NCBI GenBank assembly: GCA_947568835.1
Contig: OX387605.1
Span: forward strand, 9,614,418 to 9,678,417
DNA: 64,000 bases
Origin: Protonemura montana
Taxonomy: Eukaryota; Arthropoda; Insecta; Plecoptera; Nemouridae
Direction of reading: 5' to 3'
The notes beneath the pieces were generated by a model, which worked only from the letters and a program-made list of their open reading frames with translations, did not search any database and was not told the origin of the DNA. A program made the position numbers and the translations under genes. Positions 13,201 to 26,100 of this stretch are shown here, in pieces (within the stretch, counting starts at the first letter, position 1; every line of letters begins with the position of its first letter).

Positions 13201-14023
13201 TTATGTTATGCGTAGACTGTACAAAATGAAGACTTGCACATTTTGTTGGCCGTGAGATGACCCACGCAAACAATGTTGTCTTTCCAGAAAAGTCGCCTTT
13301 CTTTTCTTGCACCATAATTTTTCTTTGCATCAAATCGACCAACCGGTAATTTTAGGTTCGCATTTTTGTCTGCAATCACCATTCCTACACGGCATCACTT
13401 TTAGGATTTGAGCATCCGGCATTTCAGTTGATTTCAGTCACTGTAAACTGCAGCTACGACTCATGAATAAAGAAGTACTTAAACTTTAGTTATTCGTTAA
13501 TCATAACATTAAAGAATGGAGGTTCTTCAAGTCTCAAGTTCAAAATAATCTAAAATTGAGATCATACGTAGGATCAGCAAGTAAAAATATAAAACCATAA
13601 TAAGAAAATAACCAAAAATAGTGGTTATAATGCATAAAGAATTAATTTTTTCATACTTTTAAATCAAATGAATTGCTACCATAGAACTCAAAGTTTAAAC
13701 CAATCGTTAAAATTACTGAGAGCGCGCCTTCACAGAATTCTAAACATTTCACGACTAGCTTTCCATGCATGGACACACGAGAAACGGTTCCTAAAAACCC
13801 AACGTTTTTTTTCCACCGCGTTCAATCACTTCTCATTTTCGCCAAGATTTTCATCAGTTTCACTTTAGCACTGTCCAATGACACACTTTCCTCTTCTTGC
13901 TGCGTCACAGAGCACACTGAGGTAGGTTTGGGATATCCAGCTAACGGTTTCGTAGCCCCCGTCGGGATAACGTGGGGGTTTCAGTGTGGATCATAGGGGG
14001 CGGGGGTTGGGCGACGAAGGAGT
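10201..14023. other. Region just 3' of the DIP stop, 3'UTR not delimited
   Basis: The DIP 3'UTR must begin at 14023 and run to lower coordinates. Minus-strand polyadenylation candidates are ATTAAA at 13044-13039 and AATAAA at 12929-12924 and 12498-12493; none can be chosen from sequence alone. The rest is AT-rich with short unassigned ORFs. Confidence 0.6.
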
Positions 14024-14115
14024 TTACCTCCTGATCATCATGTTCATTGTAAAGATCAGGAGACAGATGAGCGAAGTGACGGCAGATCCGGTGGTCATCT
14101 GACTCTCGGCGCCAG
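14024..14115 (-). CDS. DIP exon i: membrane-anchor tail and stop
   Basis: A 92-bp terminal coding exon after the acceptor gttgtgtctttcag. With the split Ser it encodes SGAESQMTTGSAVTSLICL then LIFTMNMMIRR and TAA (14026-14024). Small residues (SGA), a short polar spacer and a hydrophobic stretch of about 17 residues fit a GPI-attachment signal, as expected for many DIPs. The end MMIRR is charged, which is unusual for a GPI signal and leaves open a single transmembrane helix with a two-residue cytoplasmic end. Confidence 0.87.
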
Positions 14116-17100
14116 CTGAAAGACACAACCTCGGCGTGAGAAAAAGGACGACCTCATAGAAAAACCACGTTACAAAACATTACAGAACATTCGTTAAGAA
14201 ACTTATACGTGTCGACTAGTATGTTGTCGTTGAATAACTATTGAAAATAAACCGGACATTAATAGTGATGGAAACAATGCCCATTCAGTTATTTTACAAT
14301 AAGTACGCTTGCTCTAAAGTTGTTGTTTTGCGTATTTAAATGGGGGAACATCTCAGGTTTGTTCAAGCATCTCATCCCAAGACGTTATCATTTATTCCGA
14401 GCGGTTCCGATCGAAGCTCCGCCAGCGAGTGATTATCCTCGACGAGGGCGCGAGCGAATATGTTTGCGATGCCGACGCCGACGCCGAAAGCGAACATCGG
14501 CTCGTTTACGCTTGTTTCGAGCGATCGACGGGACACCGACGACGACGAGTGATCGATCTCATGCACCCCGACACTCGACGCACTCCTGGGACGCCGTCGA
14601 ACTTTCGCAGTCCCGCGGACGAAACGGGGGGAGGCAAGGGGCGCCCGCCGAGGAAACTCAGGCGCACAAGAAATAAGGCAGAAAAAGAGCTGAACATCGC
14701 GAGAATTAAACTTCATGAGGATCTTTTTAAAACGAGGCATAAAATGTTTTGAACTACTGTACTTTATCGCACGGCAAATGGCGTTTTTTGTTTGTTTGTG
14801 ATTTTCATTTCTCACAAGTTTGCCATTTTTTATTGCCTTTGAAAGAAGTTTTCTTGAGTGAGAGTTTAGGTGTAACATTTTATAGTATTTCTATTCTTCA
14901 CGAGAGTGCACACTTCTTTCATCATGTAAATAAAAGGTAGAAGAATGTTAAAGTTGGTGCCACAGGCGTACCATTTCCCGTAAATTTTCACAGAAGTAAT
15001 TAATTCATTATTAAATTAGCTTGATTAATATTTGCTCTAGAGCTTTGCAAGCGCAAATAAGAACAGATAGCCAAAAGCAAGTCCACAAGGCTTCCACAGA
15101 TTCTGCTAATGATTACCCGTGTAGAGATATTGTGTCTTCAAAAAGCATTACCTAATGAATCTGGCTTTTTTTTTTGCCAAAAAGTCGGTATTCTTTTTTG
15201 GTTCTGGTTGGAGGGCATTATATACAATGATTAATTACTTACATAGGTGTTGAAAATACGTGGATGTGTTTACTTACATACTCTCTCTGGTGGCCACTCG
15301 TAGTGGGTTCCCTTGGCAGCAGCGTCAAGGGATGACTTCTGTTCTGATTTGTCGATTTCATTAAGATTTGATTGATACTTGGACCCTAAAAAGAAAAAGG
15401 AAAACACTTTACACAATGCTGACGGTGTTATATCTTCTGACCAACAAATTGAAGACAAATTTAGTTGAGGAAAGCAAATCACACACCTTTGGGCGATTTC
15501 GGCGAATCTCTAGTTCATAATACAAATGGGATAGTGTTTAAAAACGACATCAATTAAAGTGTAAAATTTGATTGAAATTGCAAACACTTGCAAAGGGCAA
15601 AGTATTTTATTATTAACCTGCCAAAAATTGGTGCCCAACCGCAGACTCGTGTCCCACCATCTCCCACTGTCGCTGGTATTTCTCCAATAATTTGAGTTTT
15701 TTGGAAATGGCCTTGTTCCAGAGGATTTTAGTGCATTTGATGAAACATAGTGCATTTGAAGTGACACTTTGGTCGCAACTTCTTAGAATTAAAACCAAAG
15801 GACTGAATTATAATTATACGGACATTATTCGGCGGTCGACTTAATTACAAGCCTCTAATTTATTTCTGTCATGTAAAATGCAGGGTGCTCTGTTTTCCTG
15901 AGTGCATTTTAAATAAAGGTACAGTGCCACGAGATAGCTGTTATTATTTTGCAAATAGAGAACATCTGTTTCAAATTTAAACGTGGGCTCTGAGCTTTCC
16001 AAACCAAGACAGTGCCATAATCCAGAACAATCGTCAAAAAGAGAATTCCAAATGAACATTGTAATTAATGCCAAGTGGAAACTAGAAGAACTTTTCATTA
16101 AAAGTTAGAAGAGAAAAATGTAGGCCAGGCGGTGTAGAAATGGCATTGTGCCCTAAGTGTTCACAACTTGATGATCTCAAATGTTTTAGAGAAAAAAATA
16201 GGTGATGTTTTATGCAAGATTCAAATGCAGTGCATTATAGAGAAGTAAAGGTGGAGCACTCGACTTTTCACTCGCTGAGAGGAATCGACGAATAAAGCTG
16301 CTTCTCGATTGTATGCAATCGGCAACGTTTATGCTTTGAATATTTTATCCAGAATGTCTTGTTTGATCTGCTAAATTCAGACATACCTTTTTCCGCAAGG
16401 TAGCTAGGATTGTTATACACTGAATTGTTTTGATCGTTTCCACTGTCCACGATTTGATCTGTAACAATAGAGAAAGTCAAATGAGTTTCAGCACAGTTCT
16501 TAGATGGAAGATTCAAGAGACGTTGTCTAATCCAAAGATGAACTCTCGAGACCGTCGTTGAAAAATGTCTCTCTATCTATGGAAAAAAGAACTACGGGAA
16601 AACTGGCGAGACTAGTTTGGTTCGGGAATGGCATTACCGCTAAGAAATAAAATCGTGTGCGCTCGCAGATTGAGCAATCAGCAAAAGCGTACATAGCTAG
16701 CGAGTGTCTAGTGGTTTTGCGGGAAACGGGTGCATTTTGCGAAAAGTACATGGTGCATGTGTGCAGTGTGTTACCTGGAAGCTTGCGCGGCGCCGGGTCG
16801 GCCGTCGTCGGTCCCGGCGTCGTCGACGGCGGCGCCGAAGCTGTGCAAAGAGAAAGAGAAGAAATGGGTGCACGGGGCAACAAAAACCGCGATAACAATA
16901 GCGCCATAGAAATAAGTGCAATGTGCAGAATGAAATATATTATTATTCTATGGAAACTCGTTATTATTTTCTAGACCCCACTCCCTACCAATCAAATTAA
17001 TCATTTTCGTAAGTCTTCGACGGCAATCATGATTGAACACTTTTGCGAGTTCATTTGATTGCGATTTCAATGGAAGGAAAAGGAGCAGGGAAGGGTGGGC

Positions 17101-20100
17101 GTCGGCGGTGGACAAGTCTTCAAACTTAGTTAGGTGTGACTTTTCAAACAATAGAACGTTTCTAGCATAAAAAGGTGGCGATCAACGTCGGCGCGATCGG
17201 TACATTTCTATAGATCCCCTGCCGTGCAGGTCGCGAGCTGGGAAAATAAATTATTATTTCAATTTGTCACCAGTGCCGTACCGAAATATCTCTGGCCGTG
17301 GTGTTTTCATTTGCCACCACCATACGGGTGGCGCTGCAGGCCTTGGTGCGCCGTTCTTCCTTCTAGTCATAACTCGGTTCGTTAGTCGTCAACCGCTGCA
17401 GGATTCGAATTTACCGCTTCGCTAGCTACCCCCGCATTTTTACCCTCAGAAAGAAAATAATAAAACACCGTGCTTAACGCAATTCCACGGTATTATCTAT
17501 TTTGATTGCAACCACTGTGTAACTGGGTAAAAAATATGGCAATTCTGCGCACAGATTAATTAGACAAATGTTGACTCTAAAAATGTATATTTAAGGTTTC
17601 AGGCGATGTGGAATAAAAACTCAAATATCGTAGTCAAGTTAACCTCATTTGCATATTGGTCTTCTTAGTTATTTGACTTGAACGTCGTTCGCGGGGTACC
17701 AAATAATTGTATGTACCTGGATTTCGTAAGTCAAATGAGAAATATGCCCAATTACTTTTCAAAGAAATAAGTAGGAACATAGGACAGAAACCATCGATTC
17801 CAGATTTAAACATATTTTTGAAATTTGGAAACACGCCGCATGTGTGTTCGTAACTGTTTGATGCATTTTGGTTGCAAAATTTCAACAGCGAAAAATTAAA
17901 AAAAAAGCCTGACGCTACATACTCTTGTGCATGATTCGAAGCAAATTTTAACGGATAACAGACTACAATAGTTTTAATTTGCAACTGCACGATTCGAAGA
18001 TATTATTCACTAAACCCATCGATGGACATAATTGATTCTGCTACAAATCACTGGACTATGCATCTCCTATTGTTGTCTCCAGAGTTATCTGCATAACATA
18101 GGTTCATCATGCATAATGCGCCAAGTGGAGCGGTACCTTCACACAAATCAAACCCCTCTGTCCATGCTTCTGACCTACACAATAGCTCGCATTTCCTGAG
18201 TATACTAGCCAGCCGTACACCTAGCTTGTTAGCCGGATTCTGTTATTTATTCTGCGATGCGAATTATTAAAAAAAAAACCATTCCAGAACATAATCGTAG
18301 TAAATTGTTTACTTTTCTTTCATTTTTTTTAACGAATGACTGACTGGTTGACTGATTTTATAGTAGAGGAAACATTTTGACACGGCTGCAACTATATATG
18401 ACGAATTGTTTGGTAGAGAAAGCGTAAATAAGGCACTTCCGCCAAGATCTAAAGTTAAATAACAGGTTTACGCTTTAGAACATGGCACCTCCACATAACG
18501 AAGCTTGTTTTTGAAGCGTAAGCCTGAAAATTTTTAGCTATTGTCTTACCCTTAAAATAATATCAGTTACTAGCTTATCAGAAACGTTTAGTGTGGTTCT
18601 GTAAACTTATGTTTAATTTAATTAATTCGCCGGAATTGACTCAACACAGAGCTCGACCAACCATGCATTTGCTGCTAGTAGTCCAGGCCCTAACGTAATC
18701 GAAGCTAATTTATAGTCGCATTTCATAGGAACTTTTCCTCCAAAAGGAAAATTGAACCGTAAGGAAAATGTAGAAATACTCACTGTACAATCTGATGGCA
18801 CCGTCGACGTCTCCTCGCGGATTCTTTGCTACACACTTGTACGTGCCGTAGTCTCGCTCCTGTATATTGTTGATTGTAAGTTTCATGTGCGTCTTGTATG
18901 GTGGTGAGCCGACAACGGATTCTGCATGGTACTTCCGACTCTCGTGTATCATGTGCCCGTCGTCCCTGGTCCAATAGTTGAGCGACGTTGGGTGCGCCTC
19001 CGTGTGGCATTCGAGAGTCACGTTGTATGCTGGTGGGACGCCGACTAGTTGGTGGGGGATCCATAACATTGGCGGAACTGAGGGCAAAGAGAGGAGACGT
19101 TTTTGTTAGCTTGGCTAATTGGCGGGTAATAATAGCGAGGAGAATCGGAATTCGGTTAAACAGTGTCGGCGATGGTAAAATGGAAAGTCTCGTTGCGATG
19201 TGAATGAACACTGGATAACGTTGTGAAAATAGCAGTGAGGTACTTTCAGCGGCAAATCGGATCGTAGGTACTAGAGAACAGTACTGTGTATATCATAACT
19301 TTTTTGCTTAAACCTTTAAAGAAAAGTAAGATGCAATAACGAAAATTTATTCTGCTGGCATGTTTTCACAAAAAATAGGCAGGAGGTTGTGACTAGACCT
19401 TCGTCTACCTAGGCTCGAATCTTGAATTCTATTGAAAAAAAGAGTGAATTTACGGTGAAAATGTCGGAAACGGCTAGAATGTTTTTGACTAAATTGAGAG
19501 ACACGTGTGATTTGCGATGCAATCTTTCCACCGCATTATCATAATTCCGTCTTGGTATTCTCCCAGCATGTTACCATGCATCGAAATGTGCAGATTATAG
19601 TTTGAAACTTGTGCGGAGCGCGGTTATAACTCGGAGACGTATGGAGGTTATAAAAAAAATTTGGAAAATTAATTACAAACTGCAAACATCTTAAGTAAGT
19701 GTACTGGTCGTCGTCGTCTTCGCCTTCGTCGTTGTCGTTGACTGTAGAGGACGAGACGAGCAAAGTTGATAACTTCAAGAAATTAGCTTGATGTCTTTCT
19801 GCGACAGGTTGCATTTTAAGAAATCTTATGCAAAATATAAACATAGTTCACCTTCGCTACGGAAAGTTTGTGCTTGTTATGTGACTCGCTTTTATATAAG
19901 CACGATTTATTATATTTCAAAAACCAAAAAGTGATTCCTGTGCCCATGTATTCGTTGTCGTCTTTGAAAACGATAACGAAAGCTTATCAATATTGAGAGT
20001 AGCAGGGCAACTCTCATGAAAACCCCCCATAAAAACCGCCCTTGTCGTTGGCTACTCTCGGCAACAAGTTCATTTTATCTAAATTTGCTTCAGAATAAAG

Positions 20101-23100
20101 GGGCCTGGTCCGTGGAAAATGAAAGGGACGGACCTGGAAGGCCCAGGGAGTCTGCTCTCTGCGACGATGCGACTAAGAAGGAAGAATGAAAGCTCTTGAT
20201 TATGAAAATATTTCATTCGCCTTGTCGTAGACTTTCTATAGAAAACTCGAGATGGAAAGAGCGGGTCTTGTCGCGTCCAAAGAAAATAATATTATTAAGA
20301 AGTTGAATTCCCAAGGAACGCAAGGTATTATGCGAAGTTTAATATTATTTCCGTTTTTTTTTTTTTCTGTTAATATAATAGAAACTTGCTAATAAGCAGT
20401 GGCATATATTTGAATGTTAATAAACTCTAATCTGACGACAAGCTCTAATTAGCTCTGTACTTGCCGTCTAGCGAGTAATTTGTAGCTATTATCTTCTAAG
20501 AAGATGCATAGGTGTTGTAGCCGTGGGGAAAGAAAAATAACGACTTGGGGTAAAATGTTTGCAATCGGATGTTCTTGTCTTGAAATGCGAATTCTGACAT
20601 TACAAGAAAACGGTTTTCAGAAATATTTTCTTAAGTTGTAATTGGTAGTTTACATCAGTTTGATGAATATTCAGTATTTTATTTTGAGCCCAGAGACAGC
20701 TATTTCTTAATCTCGTCCAAAAATGTTTGGTGAACTGCCATTTCAGTGACTGATTATATTGTAACTTCTGTTACTTTCCAAGTACAAGAAAATAGGTACA
20801 CTTGAGGTAAAATAGGTATGCAAATATTTGATTTTAAGCTTCGACTGTGGATTCTCGAAGATTTCATTTAGTATGAACAATCAGTATCTCACTGAAATAA
20901 TAAAGAAATGAAAAGTGCATTGTAGTTTTTTTTTTTCTGAGAAGTTTTAATGAATTGTTTGTTGGGTATAACTGGTTGTGCATTAGATGTGCAATTATTC
21001 TAGAATTTGATTGACCTAAAAATGTTTGTTTCTAACCCATTTGATTTCATGGAAAAACTTATTCACCGTTTACGATGTGCAATTTTACTGTAGCAAGCAG
21101 TTAAGTGACTTTGAACATCGCTGCAAACGATCCAATGACGGTTTTGGACTTCCATTCTGTTTCGATTCAACGGAATACGAGAATGTTTAGGGACGTGATG
21201 TGACAACCGAACTCGTGAGATTCCAATCGATACAAAAAGTATTTATCTTGGCGAACACGGGGCTAAAAATCACATCGACATCGACTTTTGGGAAAACGCA
21301 AGTGGGCGAGGTGAAAGTAAACACGAAAATGTTTCACTAAGAGAACAGGGTAAGCTTTTTAGAGCTCTTAAAGAGCTGCTCGATCATCTTAACCTATTGG
21401 AATCCAATACTTATCCGCCATGTATTGACAAAAAACATACGAATTATTTCTGTTAGACCTCCTAACTTAGTTATCGGCCTCGTGCGATGCACTCTCTCGT
21501 AAAAACTTTTTCAAAATGTGCTCCAATAAAGCAGAAAAGGGCGATACAAAAAAAGAAAACGAAAAAAATATAAAAATATGACAATGGCCTGCAATGACAA
21601 ACGAGTTCTTCCGAAATTTACTACTGCGAGGGAAAGTCAGTAGCTTTTCTTCCATCTTATTTATTCATCCCCTCTTCAACCAGGACTCAGATCCCGACAA
21701 AAAGACGTCTCCAGGAAGATTAATTTCGTGGACACTTTCCGAAGTTCACATCGATTTTCGCAGTAAATATAAAAAGAAGTCTCATAGAAAGTGTGCAGAG
21801 TGAAACACCGATATCGAGAAAAAGCAGTGCTGATTATTTTGTGAAAACTATTTCAGACGTCACTGTATATTCCAACTGCATTAATTAAAAGCTTGTGCCG
21901 TAATGCTGACTTACAATCGACGCTGACTTTGATGCGTTTGCTGACTGTAGGAGGCACACCGTTGGAGGCGATGCACAAGTAGGCTCCCATGTCGAGCCTG
22001 CTAATCTTCGTTAGCTCCAGAACCTCGCCGTCCAATTCACCGACTGCGAACATGAACAAGCAAAAAGTTTTCAGATTTGCTCCACTTTTGACAACAACTG
22101 CGTAGGTAAACAGGCCAAAAGCAGGCCACTGTTTTTTTGGGTTTGCTTTTCAATTCCTGTAATAAGACGTCAGAGTATAAGGGAAATATTTTAAAAGTTT
22201 CCTGCTAAATTTTCCACTCAAACTCCGCAAGGGACAATTCATTACTTACGCCAGTATAACCGTAGGTATTTGAAAAACTATTTGAACTGGGTTTTGAATG
22301 CTAAGTAAAGGGCTACTAAATTTAGTAGTTTTTATTTAGGGGTGGTGGATTCGCACCTTCAACGTTCCTGCTTTGGCACTGTTAGTGTAAATTAGACGTG
22401 GAAAAAAAATATTTTACACACAGTTGCGAATTTTAGTAGCCCTTTTCTTAGCATTCAAAACCCAGTTCAAATAGTATTTCTAAAAACTTGTGCAAAGGAT
22501 AAATCAAGTAGACATGAGTCTAAAAACCATCGTAGGTATTTGAGTTGAAACATCTCAGCAACACCCACTCTTCATTGAAATATAACACAATATTCTTTGT
22601 TCAATCAAATTTAAATCACAACATTACCATAAACAAGTAGCAATACTTTTAAAGCTTAGCAAAACATTTTCCAAGAACACTACCGAAGTGCGCGCGATCG
22701 TAAGTCCCAAGTGGTTGAACAAGTGGAAGAGTTCGCTTCTTATGTGTCAAACACCGGATAGCTGTCAACGTTACCCACCTGAAAAGGATTTGTTGAGCGT
22801 GATCTTGCTGCCGTCGTCTCGCTTCCACTTGACGCTAGGCTCGGGCGAGCCCGACGCGTGGCAGGCCAGCGTCACGTTGGCACCCTCGCGGACGATCACG
22901 TCGGAACTGCTCAGAGAGTCGTCGATGTTGGGTGGCACTGGATTGTAGAGGAAACGAGAATGATCGTCAGACCTGATTCATTATTAATAGCGGGAGGTGT
23001 CGAAGTGGCGGGGTTGGGTAAGCGTGGGATACTTTGTTAGGCAGGAGCGATGGGCCAAGAGGCTTGAGAGTCATTGTAATGGCTTAGGGGTGGTGGATTC

Positions 23101-26100
23101 GCACCTTCAACATTCCCGCATTGGCACTGTTAGTGTAAATTAGACGTGGGAAAAATATATTTTACACACAGTTGCGTGTAGTTGTTGTGTATTTTAATGA
23201 GAGGCACTCTGGTGAAAATAAAGACCCATTGAATAGCTTAATTGTTATGACAGCAACACGATGCAGAGCATTAATTTATCGGTAGTTGTGAACATAGTAA
23301 CAATTTTATATTGAATATGATGGTATATAATTTGTAAATTGAATAAAAATGATTCCAGTTCAGTTATTGATTTAGCATGGCTGTAATTATTGTTAACACA
23401 AATTTGGTGGCAGATAATCTGATTCGGTTCACCAGTTAGCAACAATTTAATCTGCAACAAAACACGAAAATAATACTTAAAAGCATTTCCCATTTTTTTT
23501 TCTCCCCCGCTTGGAATTTCAAAAGCAAAACAAACAAGTTGACATGTTATCCATGACAAATTACATTTTACGCTAATGAAAATGCCCCGTAGCAAAATCG
23601 TCCATTCTAGAAATTATTTATTGCACTGTGCGGCAGTAGTAAGTTACAGGAGGGGCGACGCCGCCGCCGACGCCGCCGACGCTGGGGCGAAATAGAAACT
23701 GTAGCTACTATCCTAGTTTTCCCCCATAGCGGGCACATTACGTTCTAGTGGTCACCTAACATTCATGTTTCCAATTGACAATGGTACGTATTCTGTCGAA
23801 CATGGCAATAAAATTCCATACATCGGCCAGGGAACGAAACGATTGTCCAATAAAAAGATTATTTCATTTTTTAAGGCCGATCGAAACGGTAACCAATCAA
23901 TCTGTTAATAGCTGTCTACAGGTAATTGTTGCCAGAAGCAATCGTTTGCGTTTTCAGACGGTTTGAAACGAACTTTGTGGGTTATGATAGCATTTCCCAT
24001 AGAATCACAGAGCTAGTTCCAAATAAAATGAAAACGATTTGTAATAAAGTTGAATCTGACACTAAGATTTCATACGAAATACCGCAGGGATGCTTATTGG
24101 ATTGAAATTTATTCTCGAGTAAGTTTGTGTCTAGTTTAATATCACTACTAAATATTCCATCTTCATTTAGATCGCCCAGGGGCAAGATACTACTACATCT
24201 TCCCTTCAATTGTCAAATAAAGTTAAAAAAAAAAGAAACGGAAAAAATAGTTGATTCTTTCGCGAAAGAAAGAACTTGTTGGCGGTTTGATCCAGTTCGT
24301 TTCTGCTAGACGGAGCGCGGCACGCTGAGATCGAAAGTGTGGAGGATCCCGACATGCAAAATGCATAAGTCTCAGTGTAGCGGCCCCTCGAGAGATCTGT
24401 CTACACCCCCCCGGCCCGGTCCCGGACCCAGCGTGGCTCGCATTCTCACCCTCCCACACGCCCACCAGTTCCATACATCAATCTAGCGGGGACACGCGAA
24501 ATCCCTCGCTACCGCAGCCGCCGTCGCCGTCCTCAGCACCGCACATATCAGATTCACACTCACTTCTAGACTCGTATAACACAAACATGCTGTTAATCGA
24601 AATTCCGGTCTCATTTTCTTCGGGGCAAAATCTTGGTTCAATTTAAGAACGTCTTCGCGGAGTTTATAGGGCATGCTGAGGGAAGGAGGGTTGATGTTGT
24701 ACTGCCATTGCACAGGGTGAATCGAAGTCATTATTCATGAGGTTCATAAGGAAGTAAGTAAGCATATAAAACAGATATAAAAGTCAAGTTACAGAGTTGA
24801 ACTGAATCGATAGATGCTCGGATAAATCATTCTGTGTGAAGATATTTTCACTGTATGAGGTTTTGGTACAACTAGGTCAGTTTGAAAAGATATTTCTTGA
24901 GATTGAACTGTTGCACGCATTTTGATATAAAATCTTTGAATGAATGCAATTCAAGCGCTCAGATTGAATGGCGGGATTTTTATGTCGTTTCACGGAAGCC
25001 CGGAATATGAATAGGTGTGATTTTTGCTTGCAAGTCTTTCAAACATCAAATCAATTTAATTTTAGTCTGATATTATTTTACATTAAATTAGATGATAGCT
25101 TCAACAAAGTCATAGCTTAATTCTGACCTATCAGCAGACCTGAAACTCTAAAAATGTTTATCACGAGTGAAGTTGAAGTCTCTTTAATTTATACCAGTTT
25201 CTTCGATTCCTCTAAGACCATTTCAATGAGTTTTTCACTTCGCATAGTTGATTCTCAGAAAACCCGTATTTATTTTGTGGTCGCTGCGGGGACTTCATTT
25301 AATGCTTCTTTTCCTTTCACAAAGCGTTTATTTAATTTGATACATAAAATAAATGGAGCAGTAAAGATAAAACAAAGCCCACGTTTTTTTTTTTTTGCTT
25401 CAAACCACCGAAATTGGCCGAAAAAGAGCAAGCGACCCACGCTTAGTGCTCCACCCGCACAACACGATGCCATTTGTTTTCACTCCATATTCAATTTCGC
25501 TATTCATTATTATAGATTACCATATTCTTGTATTCCTCACCACGCGTTAGAAAGTAATACAAACTCGAGTGACACACACGTCCGCGCCCGCGACTTGCAA
25601 AACTTATCTCTCCACACGCCAAACCGCTTGTCGAGTTGAAAAGTTTAACGAGTTTTTGGCGGGAAGAAAACTCAATCAAAATTCGTCTGTTAAATTCTTT
25701 TATGCGCCGTCGGTAATTTCCTTTATCGTTCGTAAAAGCTGAAATTCCGGTTCTATTGGGCGGCGAACATCCGTCCCGACGGTCGAGAGACAGCGAGAAG
25801 AAATACGGAAGCAATCAAGACGAGTAATGTGTTAAAAGAAACGGAGATATGGAGGAAAGAGACGAGGCAAAAAGAGAGAACCGAGGACAAAAACGAGGCC
25901 GAACAAAAAAATATATAATGAAGGAAATAAGTGAAATGTCTTTACTAGAGAGTTTTGGTTTTGTTAAAAGTTTGTTGAAACTTAGTAATTGTCTCTTCCC
26001 AAGTATTATGTCACGACCGAAAAATACATACTTGTGTATTGCATGACAGCTGGTGGTACGTAGTCGAGACATTCGCCGCCTTTGTTCGAGAGATTGTTAG

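Larger units (their letters stand above)
22044..22778 (-). other. DIP intron 3 (735 bp)
   Basis: Phase-1 intron splitting Ig2. About a third of it is the foldback insertion at 22274-22530 with its 13-bp flanking duplication. The rest is AT-rich and featureless. Confidence 0.88.

Noticed and set aside
14372-14878. 168-codon minus ORF overlapping 118- and 107-codon plus ORFs
   Set aside because: All follow a CpG-rich GACGCC patch inside DIP intron 8; the products are Arg-rich low complexity and open on several frames, a composition effect.
25154-25639. 161-codon plus-strand ORF in DIP intron 2
   Set aside because: It is antisense to the gene, has no recognised domain, includes a homopolymeric FFFF segment over a T run, and one ORF of this size is plausible by chance in this much six-frame sequence.
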